In this document: in pieces, positions 1 through 7,211 of the stretch
How positions within the stretch are numbered: the stretch's first letter is position 1
Layout: each line of letters begins with the position of its first letter
DNA from: Blastocatellia bacterium
GTDB taxonomy: Bacteria; Acidobacteriota; Blastocatellia; HR10
Length of the DNA: 57,393 nt
Direction: 5' to 3'
Assembly: GCA_035573895.1 (NCBI GenBank)
Contig: DATLZR010000035.1
Span: 1-57,393, forward strand
Notes under the pieces: generated by a model
Told to the model about the DNA's origin: nothing
Databases searched by the model: none
Seen by the model: only the letters and a program-made list of their open reading frames with translations
Made by a program: the position numbers and the translations under genes

Positions 1-535
1 TGATGTTGCGCGACGCCACCTCCTTGGCCAGCGACTTGGTGAAGCCGATGATGCCCGCTTTCGCCGCCGCATAGTTGGCTACGCCGGGACCGCCCATCTG
101 TCCCATCACCGAGGTCATGTTGATGATCCGTCCGTAGCGCGCCCGAAGCATGTAAGGCAGCACCGCCTGGGTACACAGCAAGACGCTCGTCAGGTTCGTC
201 GCAATCACATCGTCCCAATCCTCTCGCTTCATTCGCAGGACCAGGGCATCGCGGGTGATGCCGGCGTTGTTCACCAGAATATCAATGTGGCCGAAGGTCT
301 CCAGCGTTCGACTCACCGCCGCCTTGATCTGTTCGGCGTCTGTGACATCGGTCGGGGCGACGAGGGCCTGACGCCCCATCTGTCGAATCTCATCGGCGAC
401 CGCTTCGAGTTTCTCCCGGTTTCGCGCCAGCAGGGAGACATTGGCTCCCGCCATCGCCAGCGCCCGCGCGCACTCCCGCCCGATGCCCTGCGAGGCTCCC
501 GTGACAATCGCCACGCGACCATCGAGAGTGATCAT
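1..535 (-). CDS. fabG: 3-oxoacyl-ACP reductase FabG (3' end cut by window edge)
   Basis: NADPH-dependent reduction of 3-oxoacyl-ACP in type II fatty-acid elongation; cytosolic short-chain dehydrogenase. The visible N-terminal 178 codons begin MITLDGRVAIVTGAS and carry the nucleotide-binding motif TGASQGIG, the NNAG motif (VNNAGITRD), the catalytic-serine region (NMTSVMGQMGG) and the YAAAKAG catalytic Tyr/Lys motif. The ATG (535-533) overlaps the fabD stop by an ATGA junction, so the genes are translationally coupled. It is the last visible gene of the yceD-rpmF-plsX-fabH-fabD-fabG operon. The C-terminal part lies outside the window; acpP often follows in this operon type but cannot be seen here. 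Confidence 0.97.
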   Translation of the reverse strand, partial: MITLDGRVAIVTGASQGIGRECARALAMAGANVSLLARNREKLEAVADEIRQMGRQALVAPTDVTDAEQIKAAVSRTLETFGHIDILVNNAGITRDALVLRMKREDWDDVIATNLTSVLLCTQAVLPYMLRARYGRIINMTSVMGQMGGPGVANYAAAKAGIIGFTKSLAKEVASRNI

Positions 536-1476
536 TGCCCTAACCTCGCGAGCGTTTCCCGCAAACTCGCCGGATCCTCGACCGACAGCGTTTCAACCGT
601 CCGATCAATGTTTTTGACCAGGCCGGTGAGAACCCGACCGGGACCCACTTCGACAAACGTGGTGACTCCTTCGGCTACCAGCCGACGAATGGAGTCCTCC
701 CAGCGAACGGGCCGGGAGACCTGACGTATCAGCGCATCACGCGCCCGCTCGCCAGAAGTGATGATCTCCGCATCAACATTCGTGACCAGAGGGATCTGCA
801 AATCCCGGAGAGGAAGACGACGGAGATCATCGGCCAATCTCTCTTCGGCGGGTTTCATGAGGGCGCAGTGAAAAGGGGCACTGACCGATAACATAACAAC
901 CCGTCGTGCTCCCCGCTCGCGCAGACGCTCGGCCGCCCGCTGCACGGCTTCCGCATGACCGGCGATGACGATCTGCTGCGGCGAATTGAAATTGGCCGGG
1001 GAACACACCCAGTCCGGATGGTCACGGCAGACTTCTCGACAGGCTTCCTCGACGACGTCTCGCGGAGCACCGAGGATGGCCGCCATCGCTCCCACGCCGA
1101 CTTCCACCGCTTCCTGCATGTAGCGACCGCGATTCCGAACAGTCCTCACGGCGTCCTCCAGCGAGAGGGCTCGCGCGGCGACCAACGCCGAATATTCGCC
1201 GAGGCTGTGCCCGGCGACGAAATCCGGCTTCAGCCCGGCTTCCTCCAGGACTCGATGACAGGCCACCGACACGGCCAGCAGCGCCGGTTGCGTGTTCACC
1301 GTGAGCGTCAGCTCCTCGGCGGGGCCTTCAAAACAGAGTCGGCTGAGCGGCAGCCCCAGGACCTCATCAGCACGGGCGAAGACATCCGCCGCACTCGCGT
1401 AAGCTTCAGCCATCAATTTCCCCATCCCCGGTTGCTGAGACCCTTGACCGGGAAAAATGAAGGCGATCTTGCCCAT
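532..1476 (-). CDS. fabD: malonyl-CoA:ACP transacylase FabD
   Basis: Transfers the malonyl group from malonyl-CoA to ACP, supplying the extender unit for fatty-acid synthesis. About 314 residues, normal for the family. The N-terminus MGKIAFIFPGQGSQ is canonical, GHSLGEYSA holds the nucleophilic Ser (about residue 91), and SAPFHCALM holds the catalytic His region. I prefer the ATG at 1476, because AAGGTGAG lies about 9 bases upstream; a GTG at 1497 that overlaps the fabH stop would add seven residues but lacks a good ribosome site. The downstream end overlaps fabG by 4 bases. Confidence 0.97.
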   Translation of the reverse strand: MGKIAFIFPGQGSQQPGMGKLMAEAYASAADVFARADEVLGLPLSRLCFEGPAEELTLTVNTQPALLAVSVACHRVLEEAGLKPDFVAGHSLGEYSALVAARALSLEDAVRTVRNRGRYMQEAVEVGVGAMAAILGAPRDVVEEACREVCRDHPDWVCSPANFNSPQQIVIAGHAEAVQRAAERLRERGARRVVMLSVSAPFHCALMKPAEERLADDLRRLPLRDLQIPLVTNVDAEIITSGERARDALIRQVSRPVRWEDSIRRLVAEGVTTFVEVGPGRVLTGLVKNIDRTVETLSVEDPASLRETLARLGQ

Positions 1477-1493
1477 GGCCACCGACTCACCTT

Positions 1494-2480
1494 TCACCAG
1501 CGAAGGACTGCCGCTCCGTAGGTCACACCGGCACCAAAGCTCGTCATCATGATCACGTCCCCGCCCTTAATCCGACCCGACCGGACGCATTCGTCCAGCG
1601 CGATCGGGATCGAAGCCGACGACGTGTTCCCCACTCGATCAATGTTCGAATAGACCTTGGCCGCCGGGATTCCCAGGCGATCGGCCACCGCATCGGTGAT
1701 CCGCTGATTGGCCTGATGCGGGATGAGAAGATCAATATCACTGGGCGACATGCGCAGATCATCGAGAACGCGACGGGAAATCTCCTCCATGCTCCGCACG
1801 GCAACTTTGAACAGCTCGTTCCCCCTCATCTTGATGTAATGAAGACGATTGGCCACCGTCTCCGGTGATGCCGGGAATCGCGTGCCCCCGCCGGGAATGT
1901 AGAGGTAATCGGCATACTCTCCGTCACTTTGAATCCTCACGCCGAGAATTCCTCGACGGTCATCCACCGGTTGAAGGATCGCCGCCCCCGCCCCATCCCC
2001 GAAGAGGACGCAGGTGGCGCGGTCCGTATAGTCCACGTAGCGGGTCAGCAGTTCCGCGCCGATGAGAAGCACGGTTTGTGCTCGACCTGTCGCGATGGCT
2101 CCCTCAGCCAGCGCGAGGCCGTAAATAAATCCCGAACAAGCTGCCGCCATATCGAAAGCGGCGGCCCTCTTGGCTCCCAGCATCGCCTGAATCAAGCAGG
2201 CCGTCGAGGGCAACGCCATATCGGGGCAAACCGTCGCACAGATGATCAGATCAATGTCGGTAGCCTCAACACCCGCCATCGCCATCGCCTGACGGGCGGC
2301 CTGGCAGGCAATTGTCGAGGTGAACTCTTCCGGGCCCGCCTTGCGACGCTGGCGAATGCCGGTGCGCGTCGAGATCCACTCATCGCTTGTATCAACCATC
2401 TGTTCCAGGTCCGGATTGGTGATCACCCCGGAAGGTAAAGCGTGGCCTGTTCCCGTGATGCCGACGTTCACTTTCCCCAT
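1494..2480 (-). CDS. fabH: 3-oxoacyl-ACP synthase III FabH
   Basis: Initiates fatty-acid synthesis by condensing an acyl-CoA primer with malonyl-ACP. 328 residues, the usual length. The Cys-His-Asn triad is visible: Cys115 in AAACSGF, His255 in IPHQANQR and Asn285 in RVGNTSSAS. GDGAGAAIL is the conserved glycine-rich motif. The ATG is preceded by GGGGGGAACG as ribosome site. It sits between plsX and fabD in the standard order. Primer preference (acetyl versus branched) cannot be read from the sequence. Confidence 0.98.
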   Translation of the reverse strand: MGKVNVGITGTGHALPSGVITNPDLEQMVDTSDEWISTRTGIRQRRKAGPEEFTSTIACQAARQAMAMAGVEATDIDLIICATVCPDMALPSTACLIQAMLGAKRAAAFDMAAACSGFIYGLALAEGAIATGRAQTVLLIGAELLTRYVDYTDRATCVLFGDGAGAAILQPVDDRRGILGVRIQSDGEYADYLYIPGGGTRFPASPETVANRLHYIKMRGNELFKVAVRSMEEISRRVLDDLRMSPSDIDLLIPHQANQRITDAVADRLGIPAAKVYSNIDRVGNTSSASIPIALDECVRSGRIKGGDVIMMTSFGAGVTYGAAVLRW

Positions 2481-2547
2481 CGTTCCCCCCTTCGCATGGA
2501 TGTTCCTTGAGCCATGGCAGAGCTCTCTTGTACGCCAGGAGCCATAT

Positions 2548-3573
2548 TCAATGAGCGGCCTTCACCTGCTGCCGCTCAAATTTGGCGACTTCTTGTTCGA
2601 TCTTTTCCACCACGCGGCGCTCGCACAGCTCCTTCGCCACGCGAATCGCATTGCGAATGGCGCGAGCGTTCGATCGTCCGTGACAGATGACACACACCTC
2701 CTTGACCCCGAGCAGAGGCGCCCCTCCAAATTCCGACCAATCAAACCGACGACGAAAGTTCTCGAACGCCGGCCGAGAGAGAAACGCCCCCACTTTCGTC
2801 TGGACCGAACGCATCAACTCCTGGCGGATGCCAGCGACGAGCATCTCGAAGACCCCCTCGCTCGTTTTCAAAATGACATTTCCGGTGAACCCATCGCAGA
2901 CGATGACATCCACTTCGCCGGTGTAGATGTTCCGGCCCTCAATATTGCCGACGAAATTGAGATCGGAGCGCTCCAGCAGCTTATAGGCTTCGCGAGTGAG
3001 ATCATTCCCCTTGACTTCTTCCTCGCCGATGGACATGAGAGCGACCCGGGGAGATCGAAGCCCGAGGATCGTGCGAGCATAGAGATTACCCATGATGGCG
3101 AACTGCAAGAGGTGAATCGGGCGGCACTCGGCGTTGGCCCCCACATCAACCAGGACAACTCCTCGACCGGTGAGCGTGGGTAGAATCGTCGCCAGCGCCG
3201 GACGGTCAATGGAGGGAGGCGTTTTGAGGATCATCTTGGCCGCCGCCATCACCGCTCCCGTATTGCCCGCGCTAACGAACGCTTGAGCGTTCCCCTCCTG
3301 AACATACCGCAGTCCCACGACGATGCTCGAGTTGCGTTTGCGGCGGATCGCCGGAATGACCGGATCATCCATCGTGATCACCTCCGGCGCATGAAGGACG
3401 TCAATTCGTCGGTTCGACCGCTGGCCTCGACGCCGCAACTCCTCCCGGATCCGCGACTCCGGTCCGATTAACGTCAGCTCCACATCCAGTTCGGAAACAG
3501 CCAGAAGCGCTCCGTCAATTTCAGTGAGCGGAGCCCGATCACCACCCATCACGTCGAGGGCAATTCGGATCAT
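2548..3573 (-). CDS. plsX: phosphate acyltransferase PlsX
   Basis: Converts acyl-ACP to acyl-phosphate, the donor used by PlsY in the first step of phospholipid synthesis; peripheral membrane enzyme. 341 residues, typical. Family signatures seen: MGGDRAP near the N-terminus, SAGNTGAVMAA, DVGANAECRP and CDGFTGNVILK. It starts 11 bases after rpmF and ends about 67 bases before fabH, within the lipid operon. The C-terminus (residues about 290-341) is basic and helical, as usual. Confidence 0.97.
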   Translation of the reverse strand: MIRIALDVMGGDRAPLTEIDGALLAVSELDVELTLIGPESRIREELRRRGQRSNRRIDVLHAPEVITMDDPVIPAIRRKRNSSIVVGLRYVQEGNAQAFVSAGNTGAVMAAAKMILKTPPSIDRPALATILPTLTGRGVVLVDVGANAECRPIHLLQFAIMGNLYARTILGLRSPRVALMSIGEEEVKGNDLTREAYKLLERSDLNFVGNIEGRNIYTGEVDVIVCDGFTGNVILKTSEGVFEMLVAGIRQELMRSVQTKVGAFLSRPAFENFRRRFDWSEFGGAPLLGVKEVCVICHGRSNARAIRNAIRVAKELCERRVVEKIEQEVAKFERQQVKAAH

Positions 3574-3584
3574 AAGAGCCGAGG

Positions 3585-3764
3585 CTACTCCTTCACCGGA
3601 AGGACCTCACGTCCTTTATAATAGCCGCACTTGGGACAGGCCCGATGCATGGCCATCGGCTCCCGACACTGCGGACAGGTTGTCAACGACGGCAACGCCA
3701 GCGCATCGTGCGCCCGACGACGTCCCCGTCGCGATTTCGAATGTCGGCGTTTGGGATTCGGCAT
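3585..3764 (-). CDS. rpmF: 50S ribosomal protein L32
   Basis: Small ribosomal protein of the large subunit. The mature sequence starts MPNPKRRHSKSRRGRRR, the canonical basic L32 N-terminus, followed by a zinc-ribbon with two CxxC pairs (CPQC and CPKC). This is the zinc-binding (C+) form of L32. The start at 3764 is chosen because GGGAGG lies 8 bases upstream and the family begins here; an upstream ATG would only add WEDET. It sits between yceD and plsX, the widespread arrangement that links ribosome and membrane synthesis. Confidence 0.97.
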   Translation of the reverse strand: MPNPKRRHSKSRRGRRRAHDALALPSLTTCPQCREPMAMHRACPKCGYYKGREVLPVKE

Positions 3765-3768
3765 CGTC

Positions 3769-4305
3769 TCATCCTCCCACATCGGTCAGGTGCTTCCTCA
3801 GTTCGGCCAAAGCGGCCCACCGCGCATCAATCTCCTCGCTGCGACAGCCGCAGTCACCTTCGTTCAAGTCGGCTCCACAGCGCGGACATAATCCCCGGCA
3901 GTCCTCACGACACAGAAGACGGAAAGGCAATGCCAGGCGAATCTGCTCGCGAACGAGCCCCGTGAGATCAATGAGGTCGTTCCGGTAAAAGCCAAACGTG
4001 AGATCGCGCTCGGTCAGCTCCACTTCCTCCTCCGGGGTCAACACCTCAATCGGAGCATAGAAGACGTCAAAACTCGTTTCCACCGGCAACCGGAAAACGG
4101 TCAGACAGCGATCGCAGGAAACCATTAGCTCGGCCGTCACATTCCCCTGAACGCGAATCTCTCGCCCCAGCCTTCGGAGGTGAAAGAAAACATGAGGAGG
4201 TTCACTGACCATGAGCTGGTCGTCAGCCATATCAAACTGGTCCGGCAGATAGTGATGCTCCAGACGCAGTTCCTCTTCCGTCCATTGTGTGAGATCAACG
4301 AACAT
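3769..4305 (-). CDS. yceD: YceD/DUF177 family protein
   Basis: DUF177 protein of about 178 residues, encoded directly upstream of rpmF as in most bacteria; members are implicated in 23S rRNA/large-subunit metabolism, but the biochemical role here is not shown by sequence. Seen: CDRCL in the middle (about residue 75) and a C-terminal cysteine cluster (CREDC, CPRCGADLN, CGC) that could hold zinc. I place the start at the ATG at 4305 (MFVDLTQW). The upstream TTG at 4320 overlaps the -10 box of the only good promoter and could not be in the transcript. This leaves a very short 5' leader. Confidence 0.88.
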   Translation of the reverse strand: MFVDLTQWTEEELRLEHHYLPDQFDMADDQLMVSEPPHVFFHLRRLGREIRVQGNVTAELMVSCDRCLTVFRLPVETSFDVFYAPIEVLTPEEEVELTERDLTFGFYRNDLIDLTGLVREQIRLALPFRLLCREDCRGLCPRCGADLNEGDCGCRSEEIDARWAALAELRKHLTDVGG

Positions 4306-4319
4306 TTCAAAGTTGCACA

Positions 4320-4347
4320 ATTATACGGTCGTTCATCGCCTTGTCAA
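4320..4347 (-). promoter_or_regulatory. sigma-70-type promoter of the yceD-rpmF-fab operon
   Basis: On the minus strand TTGACA (4347-4342) and TATAAT (4325-4320) are separated by 16 bases, both perfect consensus hexamers. Predicted transcription start is near 4313, only about 8 bases before the yceD ATG at 4305, so the mRNA would be nearly leaderless. Confidence 0.85.
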
Positions 4348-4621
4348 CGCGAGCGAAGTTGCCTCTCGCCCATGGCACGTTTTTCAGATCATTCGCCTCC
4401 GACAGCCGGCCTTGGGGATCGCTGCATGATCCGTCCGCCCCGGCGGCTCCCCGAATGATCGTCGTTCGTTGAGGAGTCACCCACCTCCCTGCGTGATTTG
4501 CTGCTGTGACCAAGCATCCCGTCGAGACAGCCGTAAAGGTAGCAGAAAATCGGTCTGACTTCAACATGCTGAAATGCTGAGGTTGACCATGCCCAAGGGG
4601 GACTCGTAAGATTACCGCTCG

Positions 4622-5923
4622 ATGAAACTGGTCATTCGCTCAGGACTGATAGTTGATCCCTCGCAATCCATTGAATCTGTCGGTGACCTCCTGATCACCG
4701 ATGGGACGGTCACAGACATCGCTCCCCGCATTGAGGTTCCCGATGCGCTTGTGCTCGAGGCCAAGGGCTGCATCGTCGCCCCTGGTTTCATTGACCTGCA
4801 CACTCATTTGCGGGAGCCCGGCGGCGAAGATGCCGAAACAATTGAGACGGGAACACGAGCTGCTGCCGCCGGAGGTTTCACCTCTGTCTGCGCCATGGCC
4901 AACACCAACCCAGTGAACGATAATGCCGCCGTCACCCGGTTTGTGCTGGACCGCGCCCGGAGCCGTGGCGTCGTTAACGTCTTCCCCATCGGAGCCGTCA
5001 CTCAAGGTCTGCGCGGCGAAACTCTGGCGGAAATTGGAGAAATGCGCGAGGCGGGCATCGTCGCCATCAGCGATGATGGACAGCCGGTCATGAACGGTCA
5101 GATTATGCGCCGGGCCATGGAATACGCCAAGCAATTCGGTCTTCCCGTGATTGACCACTGCGAGGACAAGAACATCTCAGCCGCCGGAGTGATGAACGAG
5201 GGATACTGGTCAACCCTTCTCGGGTTGAGAGGAATAAGCTGGGTCGCCGAGGCCGTTCACGTCGCTCGGGACATCCTGCTGGCCGAACTGACCGACGCCC
5301 ACATCCACATCGCCCACGTGAGTACCGCCGCCTCGGTTCACCTCATTCGACAGGCCAAGCGTCGGGGAATTCGCATCACCTGCGAGGTCACCCCTCACCA
5401 CTTCACCCTCACCGAGGAAGCAGTTCGGACGTACAATCCCAATACGAAAATGAATCCCCCGCTGCGTACCCCAGAGGACGTGGCTGCCCTGCTCGAAGGA
5501 TTGGCCGACGGGACCATAGATGCTATAGCGACCGATCATGCCCCTCACCCCATTGATGAGAAGATGAGGGAGTTCGATCTCGCCCCCTTTGGAGTGGTGG
5601 GGCTGGAAACGGCCGTCAGCCTGGCTCTGGATCGGCTCGTTCACTCAGGGCGCATCGGCTGGCGTCGCCTGGTGGAACTTTTCTCGACGACACCAGCATC
5701 AATTCTGAATCTCAACCGCGGAACCCTGAGGCCCGGAGCAATCGCTGATATCACGATCCTCGATCCCCATCGCACGGTGGTCGTTGATGCCGGGAAGTTC
5801 CAATCAAAAAGCCGGAATACACCGTTCGATGGCTGGCGTCTGACAGGAGCGGTCAAGGCCACGCTCGTGGCAGGGAGGGTGGTGTACCCCCCGGATAGCC
5901 TGTCTCTATCGCCGGCGACGTAA
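4622..5923 (+). CDS. pyrC: dihydroorotase (class I PyrC)
   Basis: Cyclises N-carbamoyl-aspartate to dihydroorotate, third step of pyrimidine synthesis; binuclear metal amidohydrolase, cytosolic. 433 residues, typical of class I. Metal motifs visible: HTHLREPG with His60 and His62, DHCED, HIAHVST and the catalytic Asp in ATDHAPH. The C-terminal DGWRLTGAV segment is normal for the family. It stands apart from pyrB/pyrR, which lie 20 kb away. The last 18 bases overlap the 3' end of the convergent sigma gene. No strong ribosome site is close to the ATG; AAGGGGGA lies about 20 bases upstream. Confidence 0.95.
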   Translation: MKLVIRSGLIVDPSQSIESVGDLLITDGTVTDIAPRIEVPDALVLEAKGCIVAPGFIDLHTHLREPGGEDAETIETGTRAAAAGGFTSVCAMANTNPVNDNAAVTRFVLDRARSRGVVNVFPIGAVTQGLRGETLAEIGEMREAGIVAISDDGQPVMNGQIMRRAMEYAKQFGLPVIDHCEDKNISAAGVMNEGYWSTLLGLRGISWVAEAVHVARDILLAELTDAHIHIAHVSTAASVHLIRQAKRRGIRITCEVTPHHFTLTEEAVRTYNPNTKMNPPLRTPEDVAALLEGLADGTIDAIATDHAPHPIDEKMREFDLAPFGVVGLETAVSLALDRLVHSGRIGWRRLVELFSTTPASILNLNRGTLRPGAIADITILDPHRTVVVDAGKFQSKSRNTPFDGWRLTGAVKATLVAGRVVYPPDSLSLSPAT

Positions 5924-6466
5924 GAGCCGTCGGACCTTGAGCCGCGCTTTGTGTAATTGTGATTTGGTTGTCCCGATGGTGATTCCCAGCATCCGCGCAA
6001 TCTCTTCGTGCCCATACCCTTCAATGTCGTGGAGAACGAGAATCGTTCGATAACCAGCGGGAAGTTGCCGAATGGCGCGTTCCAGAGCGATTCTCTCAAC
6101 ACACAGCGACATGTCAGTATGAGGGTTTTGTTTCTCAAGGTAGTCGCGGAGCTGATCGCTATCCATCGGCTCAAAGGTCGGCCGGCGCTTTCTCAAATGC
6201 ATCAGGACAAGGTTCACCGTCAGCCGATGAAGCCAAGTGGTGAAGGCCGATTCCCCGCGAAAGCTCGAAATCTTGCGGTAAAGATGAATGAACACCTCCT
6301 GAGTCAAATCTTCGGCATCGGTGGCATTGCCGACAAGACGCAGACACAGAGAGTAAACCCGGCGGTAATGCGAGAGATACAATTGCTCGAAAGCCTCTGT
6401 GCCTCCAAGCGCTGAGGCGCGAGCCAGATCATAATCAGATGTCAGGTTTTTCACGGCGGCGACCAT
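5906..6466 (-). CDS. ECF-type RNA polymerase sigma factor
   Basis: 186-residue sigma-70 family protein of the extracytoplasmic-function class; it would direct RNA polymerase to a dedicated promoter set. Region 2 spans about residues 23-90 ([38 protein letters not shown]) and region 4 about 130-180 ([33 protein letters not shown]). The ATG at 6466 has AGGAGG 6 bases upstream. No anti-sigma gene is adjacent. It lies downstream of, and in the same direction as, three tandem peptide genes, separated from them by a perfect hairpin. Co-transcription with the peptides is therefore possible but not certain. The 3' end overlaps pyrC by 18 bases tail to tail. Confidence 0.93.
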   Translation of the reverse strand: MVAAVKNLTSDYDLARASALGGTEAFEQLYLSHYRRVYSLCLRLVGNATDAEDLTQEVFIHLYRKISSFRGESAFTTWLHRLTVNLVLMHLRKRRPTFEPMDSDQLRDYLEKQNPHTDMSLCVERIALERAIRQLPAGYRTILVLHDIEGYGHEEIARMLGITIGTTKSQLHKARLKVRRLLRRRR

Positions 6467-6493
6467 TTTTTTCCTCCTTCCGGTACGGGTGAG

Positions 6494-6521
6494 ACCGGGC
6501 CCGTGGCTGAGCGGGCCCGGT
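6494..6521 (-). terminator. GC-rich hairpin between peptide genes and sigma gene
   Basis: Perfect 10-bp inverted repeat (accgggcccg / cgggcccggt) with an 8-base loop, between the last small peptide gene and the sigma factor. There is no U-tract on the minus strand, so it is not a classic intrinsic terminator. It may be an attenuator, an RNA-stability element, or a partial terminator that sets sigma expression relative to the peptides. Confidence 0.55.
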
Positions 6522-6564
6522 GGGATGGTCTATGAAGAAGCTCTTTGCGCTGAGTTAACTTGAC

Positions 6565-6675
6565 TTACTGGCTGATGCCGGGAATCGGACAAGATCCGCT
6601 GGTGATCAGCGGGATCAAGGCCAACAGCGCCAGCAAAAGCACAGCCAGATCGAGTTGCCCATGTTGTGTCCTCAT
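6565..6675 (-). CDS. tandem small peptide 1 with GSCPIPGISQ C-terminus
   Basis: 36 residues: a short polar N-terminus (MRTQHGQLDLA), a hydrophobic stretch of about 14 residues, then TSGSCPIPGISQ. AGGAGG lies 8 bases before the ATG. It is one of three adjacent paralogues that share GQ(L/I)DLA near the start and SGSCPIPGISQ at the end, while codons differ. This shows selection on the protein. The layout fits a signal peptide or single membrane helix delivering a short C-terminal peptide. The Cys could be a lipidation or thiol site, but the residue at -3 is Ser, a poor lipobox. I know no described family. A pheromone, lipopeptide or RiPP precursor are all open. Confidence 0.85.
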   Translation of the reverse strand: MRTQHGQLDLAVLLLALLALIPLITSGSCPIPGISQ

Positions 6676-6724
6676 CGTAGCGTCCTCCTTTCTGTGAGTT
6701 TAGGGAATTCAAGAGCTTGTGAGC

Positions 6725-6838
6725 TTACTGGCTGATACCAGGGATGGGGCATGAACCCGATCCCAAAAGTGGAATCAGCACAAGGAATGCGGCAATAAGT
6801 GAAGCCAGATCAAGCTGCCCGTTGTGTCGTCGAGTCAT
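6725..6838 (-). CDS. tandem small peptide 2 with GSCPIPGISQ C-terminus
   Basis: 37 residues: MTRRHNGQLDLA, a hydrophobic core (about residues 13-25), then GSGSCPIPGISQ. AAGGAGG is 9 bases upstream of the ATG, and the sequence around the start (TACGATG) resembles that of peptide 1, so the duplicated unit includes the ribosome site. The gap to peptide 1 is about 49 bases with no evident promoter, so one transcript is likely. The last eight residues are identical in all three copies although six of the eight codons vary synonymously among them. Confidence 0.85.
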   Translation of the reverse strand: MTRRHNGQLDLASLIAAFLVLIPLLGSGSCPIPGISQ

Positions 6839-6883
6839 CGTACGATCCCTCCTTATCGAGTTAATTAATTGATTTCGCGTAGC

Positions 6884-6994
6884 TTACTGGCTTATACCGG
6901 GGATGGGACAGGAACCCGAGCCAATCGTCTGAAGTGCAGCCAGTAAGGCCAGCACGATTGAAGCAAGATCAATTTGCCCACGGCTTTTTCTCAT
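6884..6994 (-). CDS. tandem small peptide 3 with GSCPIPGISQ C-terminus
   Basis: 36 residues: MRKSRGQIDLA, a hydrophobic segment, then GSGSCPIPGISQ. It is the promoter-proximal copy; GGGAGG lies 5 bases before the ATG, and a good promoter sits about 40 bases upstream of the start. The hydrophobic core differs from copies 1 and 2 while both ends are kept. This is the pattern expected when the N-terminal GQ(L/I)DLA box and the C-terminal peptide are recognised and the helix is only a spacer or export signal. No family recognised. Confidence 0.85.
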   Translation of the reverse strand: MRKSRGQIDLASIVLALLAALQTIGSGSCPIPGISQ

Positions 6995-7033
6995 TTCTAC
7001 CTCCCGTTTGTTCATGATTTCAAACACGCCTAT

Positions 7034-7061
7034 AGTATAGCATCATTTTCCAAAATGTCAA
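7034..7061 (-). promoter_or_regulatory. promoter of the three-peptide operon
   Basis: Minus-strand TTGACA (7061-7056), 16-base spacer, TATACT (7039-7034). It lies in an AT-rich intergenic region and points towards peptide 3. The divergent promoter for the TPR regulator starts about 80 bases away. Confidence 0.75.
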
Positions 7062-7130
7062 GAAGAAAATTTAATCACAGAAAATTTTTAAAAAGTAAAC
7101 AGATTTGAACTATTTGTCTGCTTAAAGTAA

Positions 7131-7158
7131 AACTCCCTTGACATTGTCCGGGAGTTTC
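7131..7158. promoter_or_regulatory. inverted repeat covering the -35 box (candidate operator)
   Basis: Perfect 8-bp arms AAACTCCC (7131-7138) and GGGAGTTT (7151-7158) with a 12-base spacer that contains the -35 hexamer TTGACA of the TPR-regulator promoter. A dimeric protein bound here would block RNA polymerase. The adjacent Fis-type HTH protein is an obvious candidate for autoregulation, but that is inference. The repeat could instead act as an RNA hairpin only if transcription began upstream. Confidence 0.55.
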
Positions 7159-7167
7159 GCTATAGTG
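7139..7167 (+). promoter_or_regulatory. sigma-70-type promoter of the TPR regulator
   Basis: TTGACA (7139-7144), 17-base spacer, TATAGT (7162-7167): near-perfect hexamers at ideal spacing, 45 bases before the ATG of the TPR protein. Confidence 0.82.
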
Positions 7168-7211
7168 GGGGCTGCATGAAGACGGATGGTTGACGTCGGC
7201 GGAGGCGTCGA

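Noticed and set aside
1477-1497. GTG start for fabD overlapping the fabH stop
   Set aside because: The ATG at 1476 has a ribosome site at good distance and gives the canonical N-terminus; the GTG is kept only as an alternative.
6565-6994. Tandem micro-genes as ordinary lipoproteins
   Set aside because: Not fully excluded, but the lipobox is poor (Ser at -3) and an eight-residue mature part is too short for a structural lipoprotein, so the peptide-precursor reading is preferred.
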